Of a stretch of 24,154 bases of DNA, positions 1-7,234 are shown piece after piece. The stretch comes from UBA1672 sp964352375. Its GTDB lineage: Bacteria; Pseudomonadota; Alphaproteobacteria; Micavibrionales; Micavibrionaceae. The notes below the pieces were generated by a model. That model saw nothing but the letters and a program-made list of their open reading frames with translations. It made no database searches and was not told the origin of the DNA. The DNA lies in contig CAYGSA010000021.1 of the NCBI GenBank assembly GCA_964352375.1, positions 1 through 24,154 on the forward strand, written 5' to 3'. Each line of letters opens with the position of its first letter. Within the stretch, counting starts at the first letter, position 1. The position numbers and the translations under genes are program-made.

Positions 1-3
1 AAA

Positions 4-89
4 TGGTGGAGGGGGCAGGATTCGAACCTGCGTAGACTTACGTCGTCGGAGTTACAATCCGATGCCTTTAACCACTCGACCACCCCTCC
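4..89 (-). tRNA. tRNA-Tyr (GTA anticodon)
   Basis: The minus strand folds as a class II tRNA of 86 nt. The acceptor stem GGAGGGG (plus 83-89) pairs with CCCCTCC (plus 8-14), followed by discriminator A and an encoded CCA at 4-6. The anticodon stem TCGGA/TCCGA encloses the loop TTGTAAC, so the anticodon is GTA. A long variable arm follows, as bacterial tRNA-Tyr has. The T-arm carries GGTTCGAATCC. The cognate synthetase gene tyrS lies about 20 kb away in the same window. I saw no convincing promoter in the 180 bases upstream. Confidence 0.97.
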
Positions 90-270
90 ACGAATATATA
101 GGAATTGCCAGTCAAAGACAGACCTGCAGAAAAGAGATTTTTGTGTCCTCTGTCAAGTCTGAAATGAATACTAAACCTAAAAAGATCATACCTTTGAGTT
201 GTCATCAATTGTTGATGTTGAAATTTTTTTGGTGGGAGCGGGGTTGCCATGCATTTTTAAGCTTTGGCGT

Positions 271-2091
271 TTATAGCGCATCTAAAAAAAGTTGCCCGTA
301 TTTATTGAGCTTTGATTTTCCGACGCCTGGAATTTCACTTATGGCGTTTAGGTTTTGTGGTTTACGCTGGATCATTTCAATTAATGTCTTGTCGTGAAAG
401 ACCACATAAGGGGGAAGGTTCTGTTCTTTTGCTATGCTTAGGCGCAGGGCTTTTAGGTTCAGGAATAATTCTTGGTCTTCTTTGGTTTCAAGGTTTAATA
501 TGGGATCAGTTTTTTTAGCGTTTTTTGACGATGGTCCGCCGAGGGTTTTTGGGTCAAGACGCACTTGTAATGCAGGCTTATCGCGCAAGAAATCCAGACC
601 AAGTTGTGTTATCTTTAATCCGCCATGTGCATCCATATCCACGTAGATATAGCCGCGGGCGACCAGTTGGCGGAGGAGACTTTGCCATTCTTTGGTTGAA
701 TGTTCTGTTCCGATGCCGAATGTGCTGAGGGTGTCATGGCCGAATTTTTCGAGGCGCTCGTTGGTTTTTCCGAGTAAGACATCAATGACGTATCCGCTGC
801 CGAACATTTGCCCTGTGCGCAGGATGCAGGACAGTAATTTTTGCGCGGCGATAGAGCCGTCGAATGTTTTGGGTGGGCGCGTGCATGTGTCGCAATTTCC
901 GCATGGTTCGCCGCTGTCGCTGAAATAACGGAGCAGTACTTGGCGTCTGCATGTTACGCTTTCGCAGTACCCTAAGAACGCGGTTAGCTTTTGGCGTTCA
1001 ATCCGTTTTTGTTCTTCGGGGGCATCTGAGCCTTCGATCATTTGACGTAGCAATGTTAAATCTTGCAGGCCATAGACCATCCAGGCGACAGCTGGTAATC
1101 CATCGCGTCCCGCACGGCCTGTTTCTTGATAATATGCTTCGATGTTTTTGGGGAGATCAAGGTGCGCGACGAATCTGACATCAGGTTTGTTAATGCCCAT
1201 TCCAAAGGCAATGGTGGCCACCATGATGATGCCTTCTTCTTTGATGAAGCGTTCCTGGTTATGGTTGCGGATGTCTTTGTCTAAACGTGCATGATAGGGC
1301 AGGGCGTTATAGCCTTGTTCCGCCAGCCATTTTGCGGTTTCTTCGACTTTTCTGCGAGAGAGGCAGTAGATAATTCCGCTCTCGTTTTTGTTTTGTGTTT
1401 TTAAGAATCGTAGAAGTTGTGTGCGGGGATTGTCTTTTATGGCGACGTCATAGGCGATGTTTGGGCGGTCAAACCCTGCGATGTAGAGCTTGGGCAGGTC
1501 GAGGCGCTCGATGATATCTTTGCGGGTGGGTTCGTCTGCTGTTGCTGTGACGGCGATGCAGGGAGTATTTGGGTATCGGGTGCGCAACAGTGATACTTGC
1601 CGGTATTCAGGACGGAAATCGTGGCCCCATTGCGAAATACAGTGGGCTTCGTCGATGGCAAACAGTGCGATTTGGATGGTGTCTAGAATGTCGAGGAACG
1701 TTTCATTCACGAGCCGTTCGGGTGCGACGTATACTAAATCAAGTGTGCCATTACGCAAATTTTTTAGGGCCTCTTGAAGCTCTGGATATTCAAGGCCTGA
1801 ATGTATGGCTGCAGCTTTTACACCCGCTTCGCGCAGGGCGACGACTTGATCTTGCATCAGTGCGATTAGGGGTGAGACAATTACGCCTGTGCCGTTCATG
1901 CAAATTGATGGGATTTGGTAGCATAGCGATTTTCCGCTGCCTGTTGGCATTAATACGCCGCAGCTTTTACCTGCAATGACATCGTCGATTATTTGTGCTT
2001 GTTCGCCGCGGAAGGTATCGTATCCGAAGACAGAGGAGAGGATTTCTTGCGGTGTATGGGGTGAGGCTTGATCGAGGGATAGATTCTGCAT
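271..2091 (-). CDS. recQ: ATP-dependent DNA helicase RecQ
   Basis: A 3'-5' superfamily 2 DNA helicase, expected to act in recombination and stalled-fork repair. The 606 residues match the family length. Motif 0 is FRGEQAQII (about 27-35), Walker A MPTGSGKS (48-55), Walker B DEAH (147-150), motif III TATAD (about 182-186) and motif VI QETGRAGRDG (321-330). The RecQ zinc site is visible as C380, C396, C399 and C402, followed by the RQC winged helix. An HRDC domain occupies roughly residues 540-606 and ends in IPGVGKSKLNKYG. The ATG start lacks a clear SD, but residues 7-30 look like a normal RecQ N-terminus. The thioredoxin-like gene starts 107 bases away in the divergent direction. RecQ is a confident call because every helicase motif is intact. 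Confidence 0.97.
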   Translation of the reverse strand: MQNLSLDQASPHTPQEILSSVFGYDTFRGEQAQIIDDVIAGKSCGVLMPTGSGKSLCYQIPSICMNGTGVIVSPLIALMQDQVVALREAGVKAAAIHSGLEYPELQEALKNLRNGTLDLVYVAPERLVNETFLDILDTIQIALFAIDEAHCISQWGHDFRPEYRQVSLLRTRYPNTPCIAVTATADEPTRKDIIERLDLPKLYIAGFDRPNIAYDVAIKDNPRTQLLRFLKTQNKNESGIIYCLSRRKVEETAKWLAEQGYNALPYHARLDKDIRNHNQERFIKEEGIIMVATIAFGMGINKPDVRFVAHLDLPKNIEAYYQETGRAGRDGLPAVAWMVYGLQDLTLLRQMIEGSDAPEEQKRIERQKLTAFLGYCESVTCRRQVLLRYFSDSGEPCGNCDTCTRPPKTFDGSIAAQKLLSCILRTGQMFGSGYVIDVLLGKTNERLEKFGHDTLSTFGIGTEHSTKEWQSLLRQLVARGYIYVDMDAHGGLKITQLGLDFLRDKPALQVRLDPKTLGGPSSKNAKKTDPILNLETKEDQELFLNLKALRLSIAKEQNLPPYVVFHDKTLIEMIQRKPQNLNAISEIPGVGKSKLNKYGQLFLDAL

Positions 2092-2198
2092 GGGCAGAGC
2101 ATAGAGCTATGTGAGGGGGGTGTCTAATGTAAAATAGGCTGTTTTTTTGTCTCTCGTCTTGGTACTGTTTTTCTTACTGAACATGCTAGGAGATATGA

Positions 2199-2747
2199 AT
2201 GCTGCTCGATACACCGCTTTGTGATTATGGTTGGAATGCCCCTGACTTTACGTTGAAAGACCCTGATGGGGCTGCGTTTACGATGCGTGAGCAGCTTGGG
2301 GGGAAGGGACTTTTGATTATGTTTATCTGTAATCATTGCCCGTATGTGAAGGCGATTGCGGATCGTTTGGCGCAGGATACGGCGGCTTTGATGGATGAGG
2401 GTGTTAATGTTCTTGCGGTGATGTCGAATGATTATCGTGATTATGCTGAGGACTCGCCTGAGAATATGAAAAAATTTGCCGCACAGTATGGTTTTAAGTT
2501 TCCTTACCTTGTTGATGAAGATCAAAGTGTTGGCAAAGCATATGACGCCATATGTACGCCTGATTTTTTTGGCTTTAACAAGAACGGGGAATTGCAATAT
2601 CGCGGGCGGTTAGATGATGCGCGCATGAATGGCGATGCCGCTGGGCGAACGCCGGAGCTTTTGAATGCCATGCGTCAAGTCGCGGAGACAGGGCATGGGC
2701 CGCAGGATCAAAAACCGAGTATGGGGTGTTCGATCAAGTGGTGTTAG
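2199..2747 (+). CDS. Thioredoxin-fold protein of the peroxiredoxin-like (PRX_like1) type
   Basis: A 182-residue thioredoxin-fold protein related to the AhpC/TSA and ResA-like groups. Residues 12-16 (WNAPDF) are the usual peroxiredoxin-like opening. The active-site region MFICNHCPYVKAI places C44 and C47 in a CNHC motif, which is the signature I associate with the PRX_like1 subgroup. A third cysteine (C118) lies in ICTPDFFGF, and the C-terminus ends in GCSIKWC, adding two more. No signal peptide is visible, so a cytoplasmic thiol-disulfide or peroxide-related role is likely; the substrate is unknown. The SD AGGAGA at 2188-2193 supports the ATG at 2199. Its stop is 21 bases from the stop of the convergent minus-strand orphan, and no terminator hairpin is obvious there. 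Confidence 0.85.
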   Translation: MLLDTPLCDYGWNAPDFTLKDPDGAAFTMREQLGGKGLLIMFICNHCPYVKAIADRLAQDTAALMDEGVNVLAVMSNDYRDYAEDSPENMKKFAAQYGFKFPYLVDEDQSVGKAYDAICTPDFFGFNKNGELQYRGRLDDARMNGDAAGRTPELLNAMRQVAETGHGPQDQKPSMGCSIKWC

Positions 2748-2768
2748 GATTCATTCTCAGTTTGGAGA

Positions 2769-3875
2769 CTAAGGCTTAAAAACAGGATCTGCAGAACTAG
2801 TTGTTGGATCCTGTTGTAATTCAGGTGTTATATCTGTAATTTTACCATATTGAGCTGGACTATCGGGTTCGAACTCGACTGCTTCCACAACTTTACCAGG
2901 TTCGTGACTGATCATTTGATCATTAGAGGCATGGTTTAGGATTGCTGTATTATCTTTTTGTATATTGCCTAAAACGTTGTAAGGGATTTCAGTACCATCT
3001 GATCTTCCGATGGCCGCAGCAAACTTTCCCTGTCCAGCGTCATAGGCGCTTTCTATTGCCGCTATGGCTTCATCTGTTAGTGGTTCGTTTATATCAGCTC
3101 TGTTTAAATCGAGTTCTATTTCTGCGCCGAAAAGCCGTCCATTTGCAGCTGGTGCTTGGAATGTCATAGTCACTGTGTTTCCGACTATTGAAAGGCCCCT
3201 AACGTAAGTTTCACCCTCAATAGGGGTTCCTGTTTCAGAGCCGTTCGCTAAGGCAATTTCCTCTGGTGTAGCACTGTGTGTTGCGGGGTCAGTGATGGAT
3301 GGCCCTTCTGGGTATGGTGTTCCTGTTACATCAGTGTCTTCAAGCGGACTGATTTCTGCACTTATTGCTAAAAACATACCAGGACCGTCTACTTCAAAGC
3401 CGTTTGTGGTCAGTGAGCTGTTGAGTTGTGATATTATTCTTTGATCTTTACCTAACGCTATAACGCTTGATAGTTCGCCCTCTTCTGGTTTATTGTTTTG
3501 TATCTGTGCGACGGCATCTGGTATTAAGGCCTCCATTAGATGCAGCACATGTGAGGGCAATTTGTCACCATTAGTATCTACTATCCGAAATGTTTGTCCG
3601 GTTTGTTGCTGCGCCGTTGTGACTTGTTGTGTAAGCCTTAATCTCTCATCTGCAACAAAATTACGGTTTTCTGAACCTTGTTGCATTTTTGCAACCCAAG
3701 CTGGATCTTGTGCATGACGCTCAAATTCTTCTAGTGCTGAATTGGCCTTTTCAAGAGTACCATTGTATTCGGGATTATCTATTCTAACATCAAAAGTGTT
3801 CCCAGTTGGCGTACGGTTTTCCCTAACTTCTATGGTAATCTCATCATTCCCAGCATATGTCATTCCTGTAATCAT
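2769..3875 (-). CDS. Unrecognised protein (orphan candidate), about 368 aa
   Basis: I do not recognise this protein. The frame is open to an ATG at 3905, but that start lies inside a palindrome (3904-3925). The ATG at 3875 has an AGGG-like SD at good spacing, and an ATG at 3863 (MTYAGNDE) is also possible; I chose 3875. The chain is acidic, without signal peptide, membrane helix or cysteine clusters. It appears bipartite. An N-terminal half (to about residue 190) includes a Gln/Thr-rich helix and the segment RIVDTNGDKLPSHVL. A Pro/Thr-rich linker (about 195-220) follows, then a second part with beta-like YVRGLSIVGNTVTMTFQA and an Asp/Asn-rich helix. The tail is Pro/Ser-rich. Base use looks more AT-rich than in the neighbouring housekeeping genes. 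It is divergent from the coiled-coil operon, so a shared regulator or related job is possible but unproven. Confidence 0.75.
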   Translation of the reverse strand: MITGMTYAGNDEITIEVRENRTPTGNTFDVRIDNPEYNGTLEKANSALEEFERHAQDPAWVAKMQQGSENRNFVADERLRLTQQVTTAQQQTGQTFRIVDTNGDKLPSHVLHLMEALIPDAVAQIQNNKPEEGELSSVIALGKDQRIISQLNSSLTTNGFEVDGPGMFLAISAEISPLEDTDVTGTPYPEGPSITDPATHSATPEEIALANGSETGTPIEGETYVRGLSIVGNTVTMTFQAPAANGRLFGAEIELDLNRADINEPLTDEAIAAIESAYDAGQGKFAAAIGRSDGTEIPYNVLGNIQKDNTAILNHASNDQMISHEPGKVVEAVEFEPDSPAQYGKITDITPELQQDPTTSSADPVFKP

Positions 3876-3903
3876 TGCTAACCCTATATTTTTTATAATT
3901 AAC

Positions 3904-3925
3904 ATTAACCTAGCATAAGGTTAAT
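3904..3925. promoter_or_regulatory. 8-bp-arm palindrome between divergent genes, operator candidate
   Basis: ATTAACCT (3904-3911) and AGGTTAAT (3918-3925) form perfect 8-bp inverted arms around a 6-base spacer. The element lies between the minus-strand orphan and the plus-strand coiled-coil operon. On the minus strand TTGACA (plus 3931-3936) is a consensus -35 just upstream of it, although no well-spaced -10 follows. It could be an operator or a 5'-UTR hairpin. The AT-rich surroundings weaken the case. Confidence 0.4.
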
Positions 3926-4036
3926 TTATTTGTCAAAAGTTTTTTTTCGATTTTAATTTAAATTTTAAAAATTGTAGATATAAAACCTTGTTCTTGCTAT
4001 AAATTTGGCACGAATTCACGTTAAAAGGAAAGAATA

Positions 4037-5206
4037 ATGTCGAAATCTCTTATGCAATATTTAGATAAAGCAATGGGCGCGCTGGATGAGCTTGGATTGG
4101 TTCCAGCCAAACAGGAGGAGGCCCCCGTTGTTGCCTTGATGGCGCAGATCACGGAGCTTGATCAGGAAAAGGTTACGCTTATTGCGCGGACCTTATCGCA
4201 GGCTTCTTTGTTCAATGAAGTGGTGCGTGAGCAGGTAAAAGAAATGCGTTATGGGGAGCGTTATAACGCGCTGTCTGCGATGTTTGATTCTATCCGTGAT
4301 GATGCGAAGGCGATGGTGGATCAGGTCGAAGACGGGAAGATTGATACGTTTGAGCGAATTGCGAATCTTTGGATGAAGACCACACGCGGCGATATTCCTA
4401 AGCGTTTTAATGATATTAAGTCGGTTTATCTGGATGTGTCTAAAGATACGAAAGATCAAATAAAGCGTGAGATGATTATCCTTGAGGCGTATAAAGATTT
4501 TCGCGGCGCGATGAAGCAATCCGAAGTTTTGGCGCTTGAGGTTCTTAAGATCGCAGAGGAACGTTTGGAAGAGGCGCGTAAGACTCTAGACGTGGCCTCG
4601 CAGGCGGTTTCTGATTATGCGGGAGAAGAGGCGGCGGAGCGTGCCAAGCTGGAGCTTGCGCGTGATGAAAAGCTTCGTGCCTTGCAGGCGGAAGATGCGC
4701 GTTATCAAATTGCGAAAGACCTGTCTGATAATTTGACGGTTGGGTATAATACATCGGAAGTTGTTATGGCGCGTTTGAACCAAACAACGAGCGCCAAGCA
4801 ACGCGTTTATGCGCAATCTGTTAGCTTTTTCTCAACGAATGAAACTGTTCTTACTGCGCTTTCGGCGTCATTTACAGGGCTTCATGGTTTGCATGAAAGT
4901 ACGCAGACGCTTAATGCGATGAAAGAGGGGATTGAGAAGTCTCTTGAGACACTTGCGGAGATTGGTAATGTCGTTCAAGAAGAGGCTCTAAAGGCGGGTT
5001 ATGGCCCTACAGTCCGCGCCGAGTCTGTGAAGAAGCTTGTTGATGCGGTTGTTGAATATCAGGAACGCTCTGAGAGCATTATCAAAGAGATGCGCAAGCT
5101 CTCGACTGATAACGCGCAGGAGATACAAGAGGCTGTTGAGGATGGTAAGAAGCGCATGGCAAAACTTGCGCAGACGAGTCAGCATGCTCTTGCTCTGGCC
5201 GCTTAG
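4037..5206 (+). CDS. Conserved coiled-coil protein, first gene of a three-gene operon
   Basis: A 389-residue, almost wholly alpha-helical protein. It belongs to a family I recall from alphaproteobacteria, usually given an uninformative label such as 'cell surface protein', and its real function is unknown to me. There is no signal peptide and no membrane helix, so a cytoplasmic location is more likely than that label suggests. Recognisable blocks are LTLSQ-like helices near residues 45-60 (RTLSQASLFNEVVREQV), IRDDAKAMVDQVEDGKIDTF (about 86-105), and a long charged coiled coil (about 150-235). A later segment (VGYNTSEVVMARLNQTTSAK) distantly resembles TelA/YaaN toxic-anion-resistance proteins; that is only an impression. 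The SD AAAGGA at 4026-4031 supports the start. The next gene begins 14 bases after the stop, which suggests co-transcription. Confidence 0.85.
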   Translation: MSKSLMQYLDKAMGALDELGLVPAKQEEAPVVALMAQITELDQEKVTLIARTLSQASLFNEVVREQVKEMRYGERYNALSAMFDSIRDDAKAMVDQVEDGKIDTFERIANLWMKTTRGDIPKRFNDIKSVYLDVSKDTKDQIKREMIILEAYKDFRGAMKQSEVLALEVLKIAEERLEEARKTLDVASQAVSDYAGEEAAERAKLELARDEKLRALQAEDARYQIAKDLSDNLTVGYNTSEVVMARLNQTTSAKQRVYAQSVSFFSTNETVLTALSASFTGLHGLHESTQTLNAMKEGIEKSLETLAEIGNVVQEEALKAGYGPTVRAESVKKLVDAVVEYQERSESIIKEMRKLSTDNAQEIQEAVEDGKKRMAKLAQTSQHALALAA

Positions 5207-5220
5207 GTTTTTGAGTCCCT

Positions 5221-5607
5221 ATGAGCTTGCATGATCCGCACAAACCTATGGATGAAGTGATGCTCGCGATGGATGTCGTGGATACACTTCGTCGTAATAG
5301 CCGCGTTGTTGAGCGTGAGTTGAATGTTGAGGTGCGAGAAGAGGCGTTGCTTGCACGCCTTAAAGAGCTATACGGAACGCAAGGTATTGAGGTCTCGGAT
5401 GACATTTTGCGAGAAGGCGTTCTTGCGCTTCGTGAGGATCGGTATGCTTATAAGCCAACCCCACCATCGTTCGCGAAGTCTTTGGCAATGCTTTATGTGC
5501 GACGGGGCAGGATGTCTAAATCTATTTGGATTATTGCATTTTTGATTGCGGTCAGCTTTTTGACCTCTAAGCTTGTCTTCACATCTTTTAGTATGGGGGC
5601 GCTTTAG
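5221..5607 (+). CDS. DUF6384-like single-pass membrane protein
   Basis: A 128-residue protein whose N-terminal block resembles the DUF6384 family as I remember it, especially MDEVMLAMDVVDTLRR (10-25) and EEALLARLKELYGTQGIEVS (40-59). A soluble helical region of about 98 residues precedes one hydrophobic segment (about 102-121), flanked by RRGRMSK on its N-terminal side. By the positive-inside rule the long N-terminal domain should be cytoplasmic, leaving only a short tail outside. Homologues, as I recall them, can be longer after the membrane helix, so this may be a short version. It lies 14 bases after the 389-aa gene and 1 base before the 438-aa gene. It is therefore probably the membrane anchor of a complex with them. 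Function is unknown. Confidence 0.8.
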   Translation: MSLHDPHKPMDEVMLAMDVVDTLRRNSRVVERELNVEVREEALLARLKELYGTQGIEVSDDILREGVLALREDRYAYKPTPPSFAKSLAMLYVRRGRMSKSIWIIAFLIAVSFLTSKLVFTSFSMGAL

Positions 5608-5608
5608 A

Positions 5609-6925
5609 ATGGGACGTCGCCGTCGCCGCAATGGTCGTGATACTTTGGATGATATTGACCGGCGCGCCTATACTATGCGCTCTGATATTAATGATTTTTC
5701 GAAAAATATTTCACGCATAGAGCAAGACCTTGAAAAGCTTAATCAGGAAGAAGCGCAAATCTATCTCAGGCTTGCTGAGGTGCGTCTTGATTTTATAGAT
5801 GATCCTGATATTGTGGATAAGATCAGCATTGCGGAGCGTCGAGCAGGTGAGATCATGCTTTCACGTAGTGCTTCACGCCAAAAGCTTGATCAAGAGCTTA
5901 AGGATAATCAAGCGGAGCAGAAGGCTTTTGAAAAAGAGCGGCAATTCTTACTTGCTCGTCTGGATCAGTTTCGAATGCAGGCGGAGGAGGCGAAAGCGTC
6001 TTCTTTGGCGAAGCTTCGTAAAGACATAGCTTATCTTGAAATTCTCGGTAGAATTAAAGTCAAGCAAAAACAGATTGAGCGTACAGATCATAAAATTGAA
6101 GTATCGCGTTCCGATTATAAAGAAAAATCAAAGCCTTATCATACTGATGAGCTTTTTGTTTATTTGAATGAGCGGCAATATGGTTTGAGTGGCTATAAGG
6201 CTTCAGCTCTTATCAGTACGCTTGATCAGTGGGTTGCAGGGCTTATTCGCTATGATGAAGCGCGCCGTAATTATAACATGTTGCTCTCTATTCCAGGGAA
6301 GCTTTTGCAATATAAGCAGATTTTGCAGAAGCAACTGGATGGTATTGAGCAGGAAAAGATTGATTATCAACAGGCGTTTTATAAGAAAGATGGAACGCTT
6401 GTGGATCAAGAGAGCTATCTGAAGCAAAAAGAAGCAATAGATTCTATCGATGCAAAAATTCGACATGCGGCTTTAGAGCAAGACCGAATTGTTCGCCTTA
6501 AGACCAGTGAGGCGGATCAGGTTGATGAGACTTATGGCCGAGCGATTGAGACACTTAAAAATCTTTATATAAACAAGAGTTTAGAGAGTTTGCGTCATTA
6601 CGCACTTCTAAGTGCACCTCAGGAAGATGATGAGCTTGTCTCGCGTCTTATATCAATCGAAAAATGGCGGAATGATCAGAACGCGTCTTTGGTTTCCTAT
6701 AAAAGAACTGTGGCAGATTTAAATCAGCAATATCAAAGGCTGGAAGAGGCGCGAGGGGCTTATAAAAACAGGGGTTATGATACGAGCCGAACTGTATTTA
6801 ATAATGATGGTATGTTCGGCGTTCTTTTGGGAGAATTTCTGGTTGGGGTTTTGTCAAACAGGCAGCTTTGGCGTGCGGTCGGTGAGATTATTGAAGATGT
6901 TTTTGATGATCTTGATTTTGATTAG
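5609..6925 (+). CDS. Long coiled-coil protein, third gene of the operon
   Basis: I do not recognise a characterised family. I chose the ATG at 5609, one base after the preceding stop, because the GGGGG tract at 5595-5599 can serve as SD; a 12-residue upstream extension would overlap the previous gene. The 438-residue chain opens with a basic cluster (MGRRRRRNGR). It then forms long coiled coils at about 25-60, 75-165 and 220-300, with frequent Gln/Glu/Lys heptad-like spacing, and another helix near 345-380. It ends with a Gly-rich hydrophobic stretch (MFGVLLGEFLVGVL) and a very acidic tail (IIEDVFDDLDFD). The C-terminal stretch could be a peripheral membrane helix. The basic N-terminus could bind lipid head groups or nucleic acid. 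Both are inferences. Nothing resembles a catalytic domain. Confidence 0.85.
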   Translation: MGRRRRRNGRDTLDDIDRRAYTMRSDINDFSKNISRIEQDLEKLNQEEAQIYLRLAEVRLDFIDDPDIVDKISIAERRAGEIMLSRSASRQKLDQELKDNQAEQKAFEKERQFLLARLDQFRMQAEEAKASSLAKLRKDIAYLEILGRIKVKQKQIERTDHKIEVSRSDYKEKSKPYHTDELFVYLNERQYGLSGYKASALISTLDQWVAGLIRYDEARRNYNMLLSIPGKLLQYKQILQKQLDGIEQEKIDYQQAFYKKDGTLVDQESYLKQKEAIDSIDAKIRHAALEQDRIVRLKTSEADQVDETYGRAIETLKNLYINKSLESLRHYALLSAPQEDDELVSRLISIEKWRNDQNASLVSYKRTVADLNQQYQRLEEARGAYKNRGYDTSRTVFNNDGMFGVLLGEFLVGVLSNRQLWRAVGEIIEDVFDDLDFD

Positions 6926-7101
6926 CTTACTTGCTCTTTTCATTAGGTGCAAATGTGAATTGAACTGAATATACCTCTTACTGTACCTTTAAAATTCGTG
7001 GAATAGTCTATTTTTGCTGGGTGTTTCTGGGCTCTAAAACCTGTTAATAACTTTTAAATCAACAACTTATGGATTTTTTTTGATTTTACAGGAAGAAATA
7101 A

Positions 7102-7177
7102 TGGTAGCGGAGGGCAGAATTGAACTGCCGACCTTCGGATTATGATTCCGCTGCTCTAACCCCTGAGCTACTCCGCC
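7102..7177 (-). tRNA. tRNA-Met (CAT anticodon, elongator type)
   Basis: A 76-nt minus-strand tRNA. The acceptor stem is GGCGGAG/CTCCGCT with a G1:U72 wobble, the D-arm GCTC/GAGC, the T-arm GGCAG-TTCAATT-CTGCC, the discriminator A, and the CCA is encoded at 7102-7104. The anticodon loop ATCATAA gives CAT. Initiator tRNA is disfavoured because position 1-72 is not the C-A mismatch. The anticodon arm lacks the features I expect for tRNA-Ile2 (k2C), so elongator Met is the best call. Position 27-43 is a G/A mismatch at the top of the anticodon stem, a minor oddity. Confidence 0.93.
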
Positions 7178-7204
7178 ACAATATTTGGGTTATTTAACGA
7201 GGCG

Positions 7205-7234
7205 TATAAAGCCAATCTTTGGCCTTCTTGTCAA
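7205..7234 (-). promoter_or_regulatory. Candidate promoter of tRNA-Met, overlapping the mnmA stop
   Basis: On the minus strand a perfect TTGACA (plus 7229-7234) is followed, 18 bases on, by TTTATA (plus 7205-7210). Initiation would occur about 20 bases before the mature tRNA 5' end. The -35 overlaps the mnmA stop codon. The spacer contains a small inverted repeat, GCCAA-AGA-TTGGC, extendable to 8 pairs with one wobble. Followed by TTT, it might instead weakly terminate mnmA transcripts. Confidence 0.4.

Noticed and set aside
90..160. TATATATT close to the tRNA-Tyr 5' end as a -10.
   Set aside because: It is only a few bases from the mature 5' end and the TTGACT upstream is too close, so the geometry does not fit a promoter.
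62..397. Plus-strand open frame across tRNA-Tyr and the end of recQ.
   Set aside because: It runs through a tRNA gene and antisense to recQ, with no SD and no protein-like composition.
1569..1979. 136-codon plus-strand frame inside recQ.
   Set aside because: It is antisense to the conserved helicase motifs and is explained as a shadow of recQ codon use.
4011..4026. TTGGCACGAATTCACG upstream of the coiled-coil operon resembles a sigma-54 promoter.
   Set aside because: The GG at the -24 element is followed after ten bases by CG rather than the required GC, so the -12 element is absent.
5573..5608. Twelve-codon N-terminal extension of the 438-aa coiled-coil protein.
   Set aside because: It overlaps the coding end of the DUF6384-like gene and lacks its own SD, whereas the ATG at 5609 sits one base after the previous stop.
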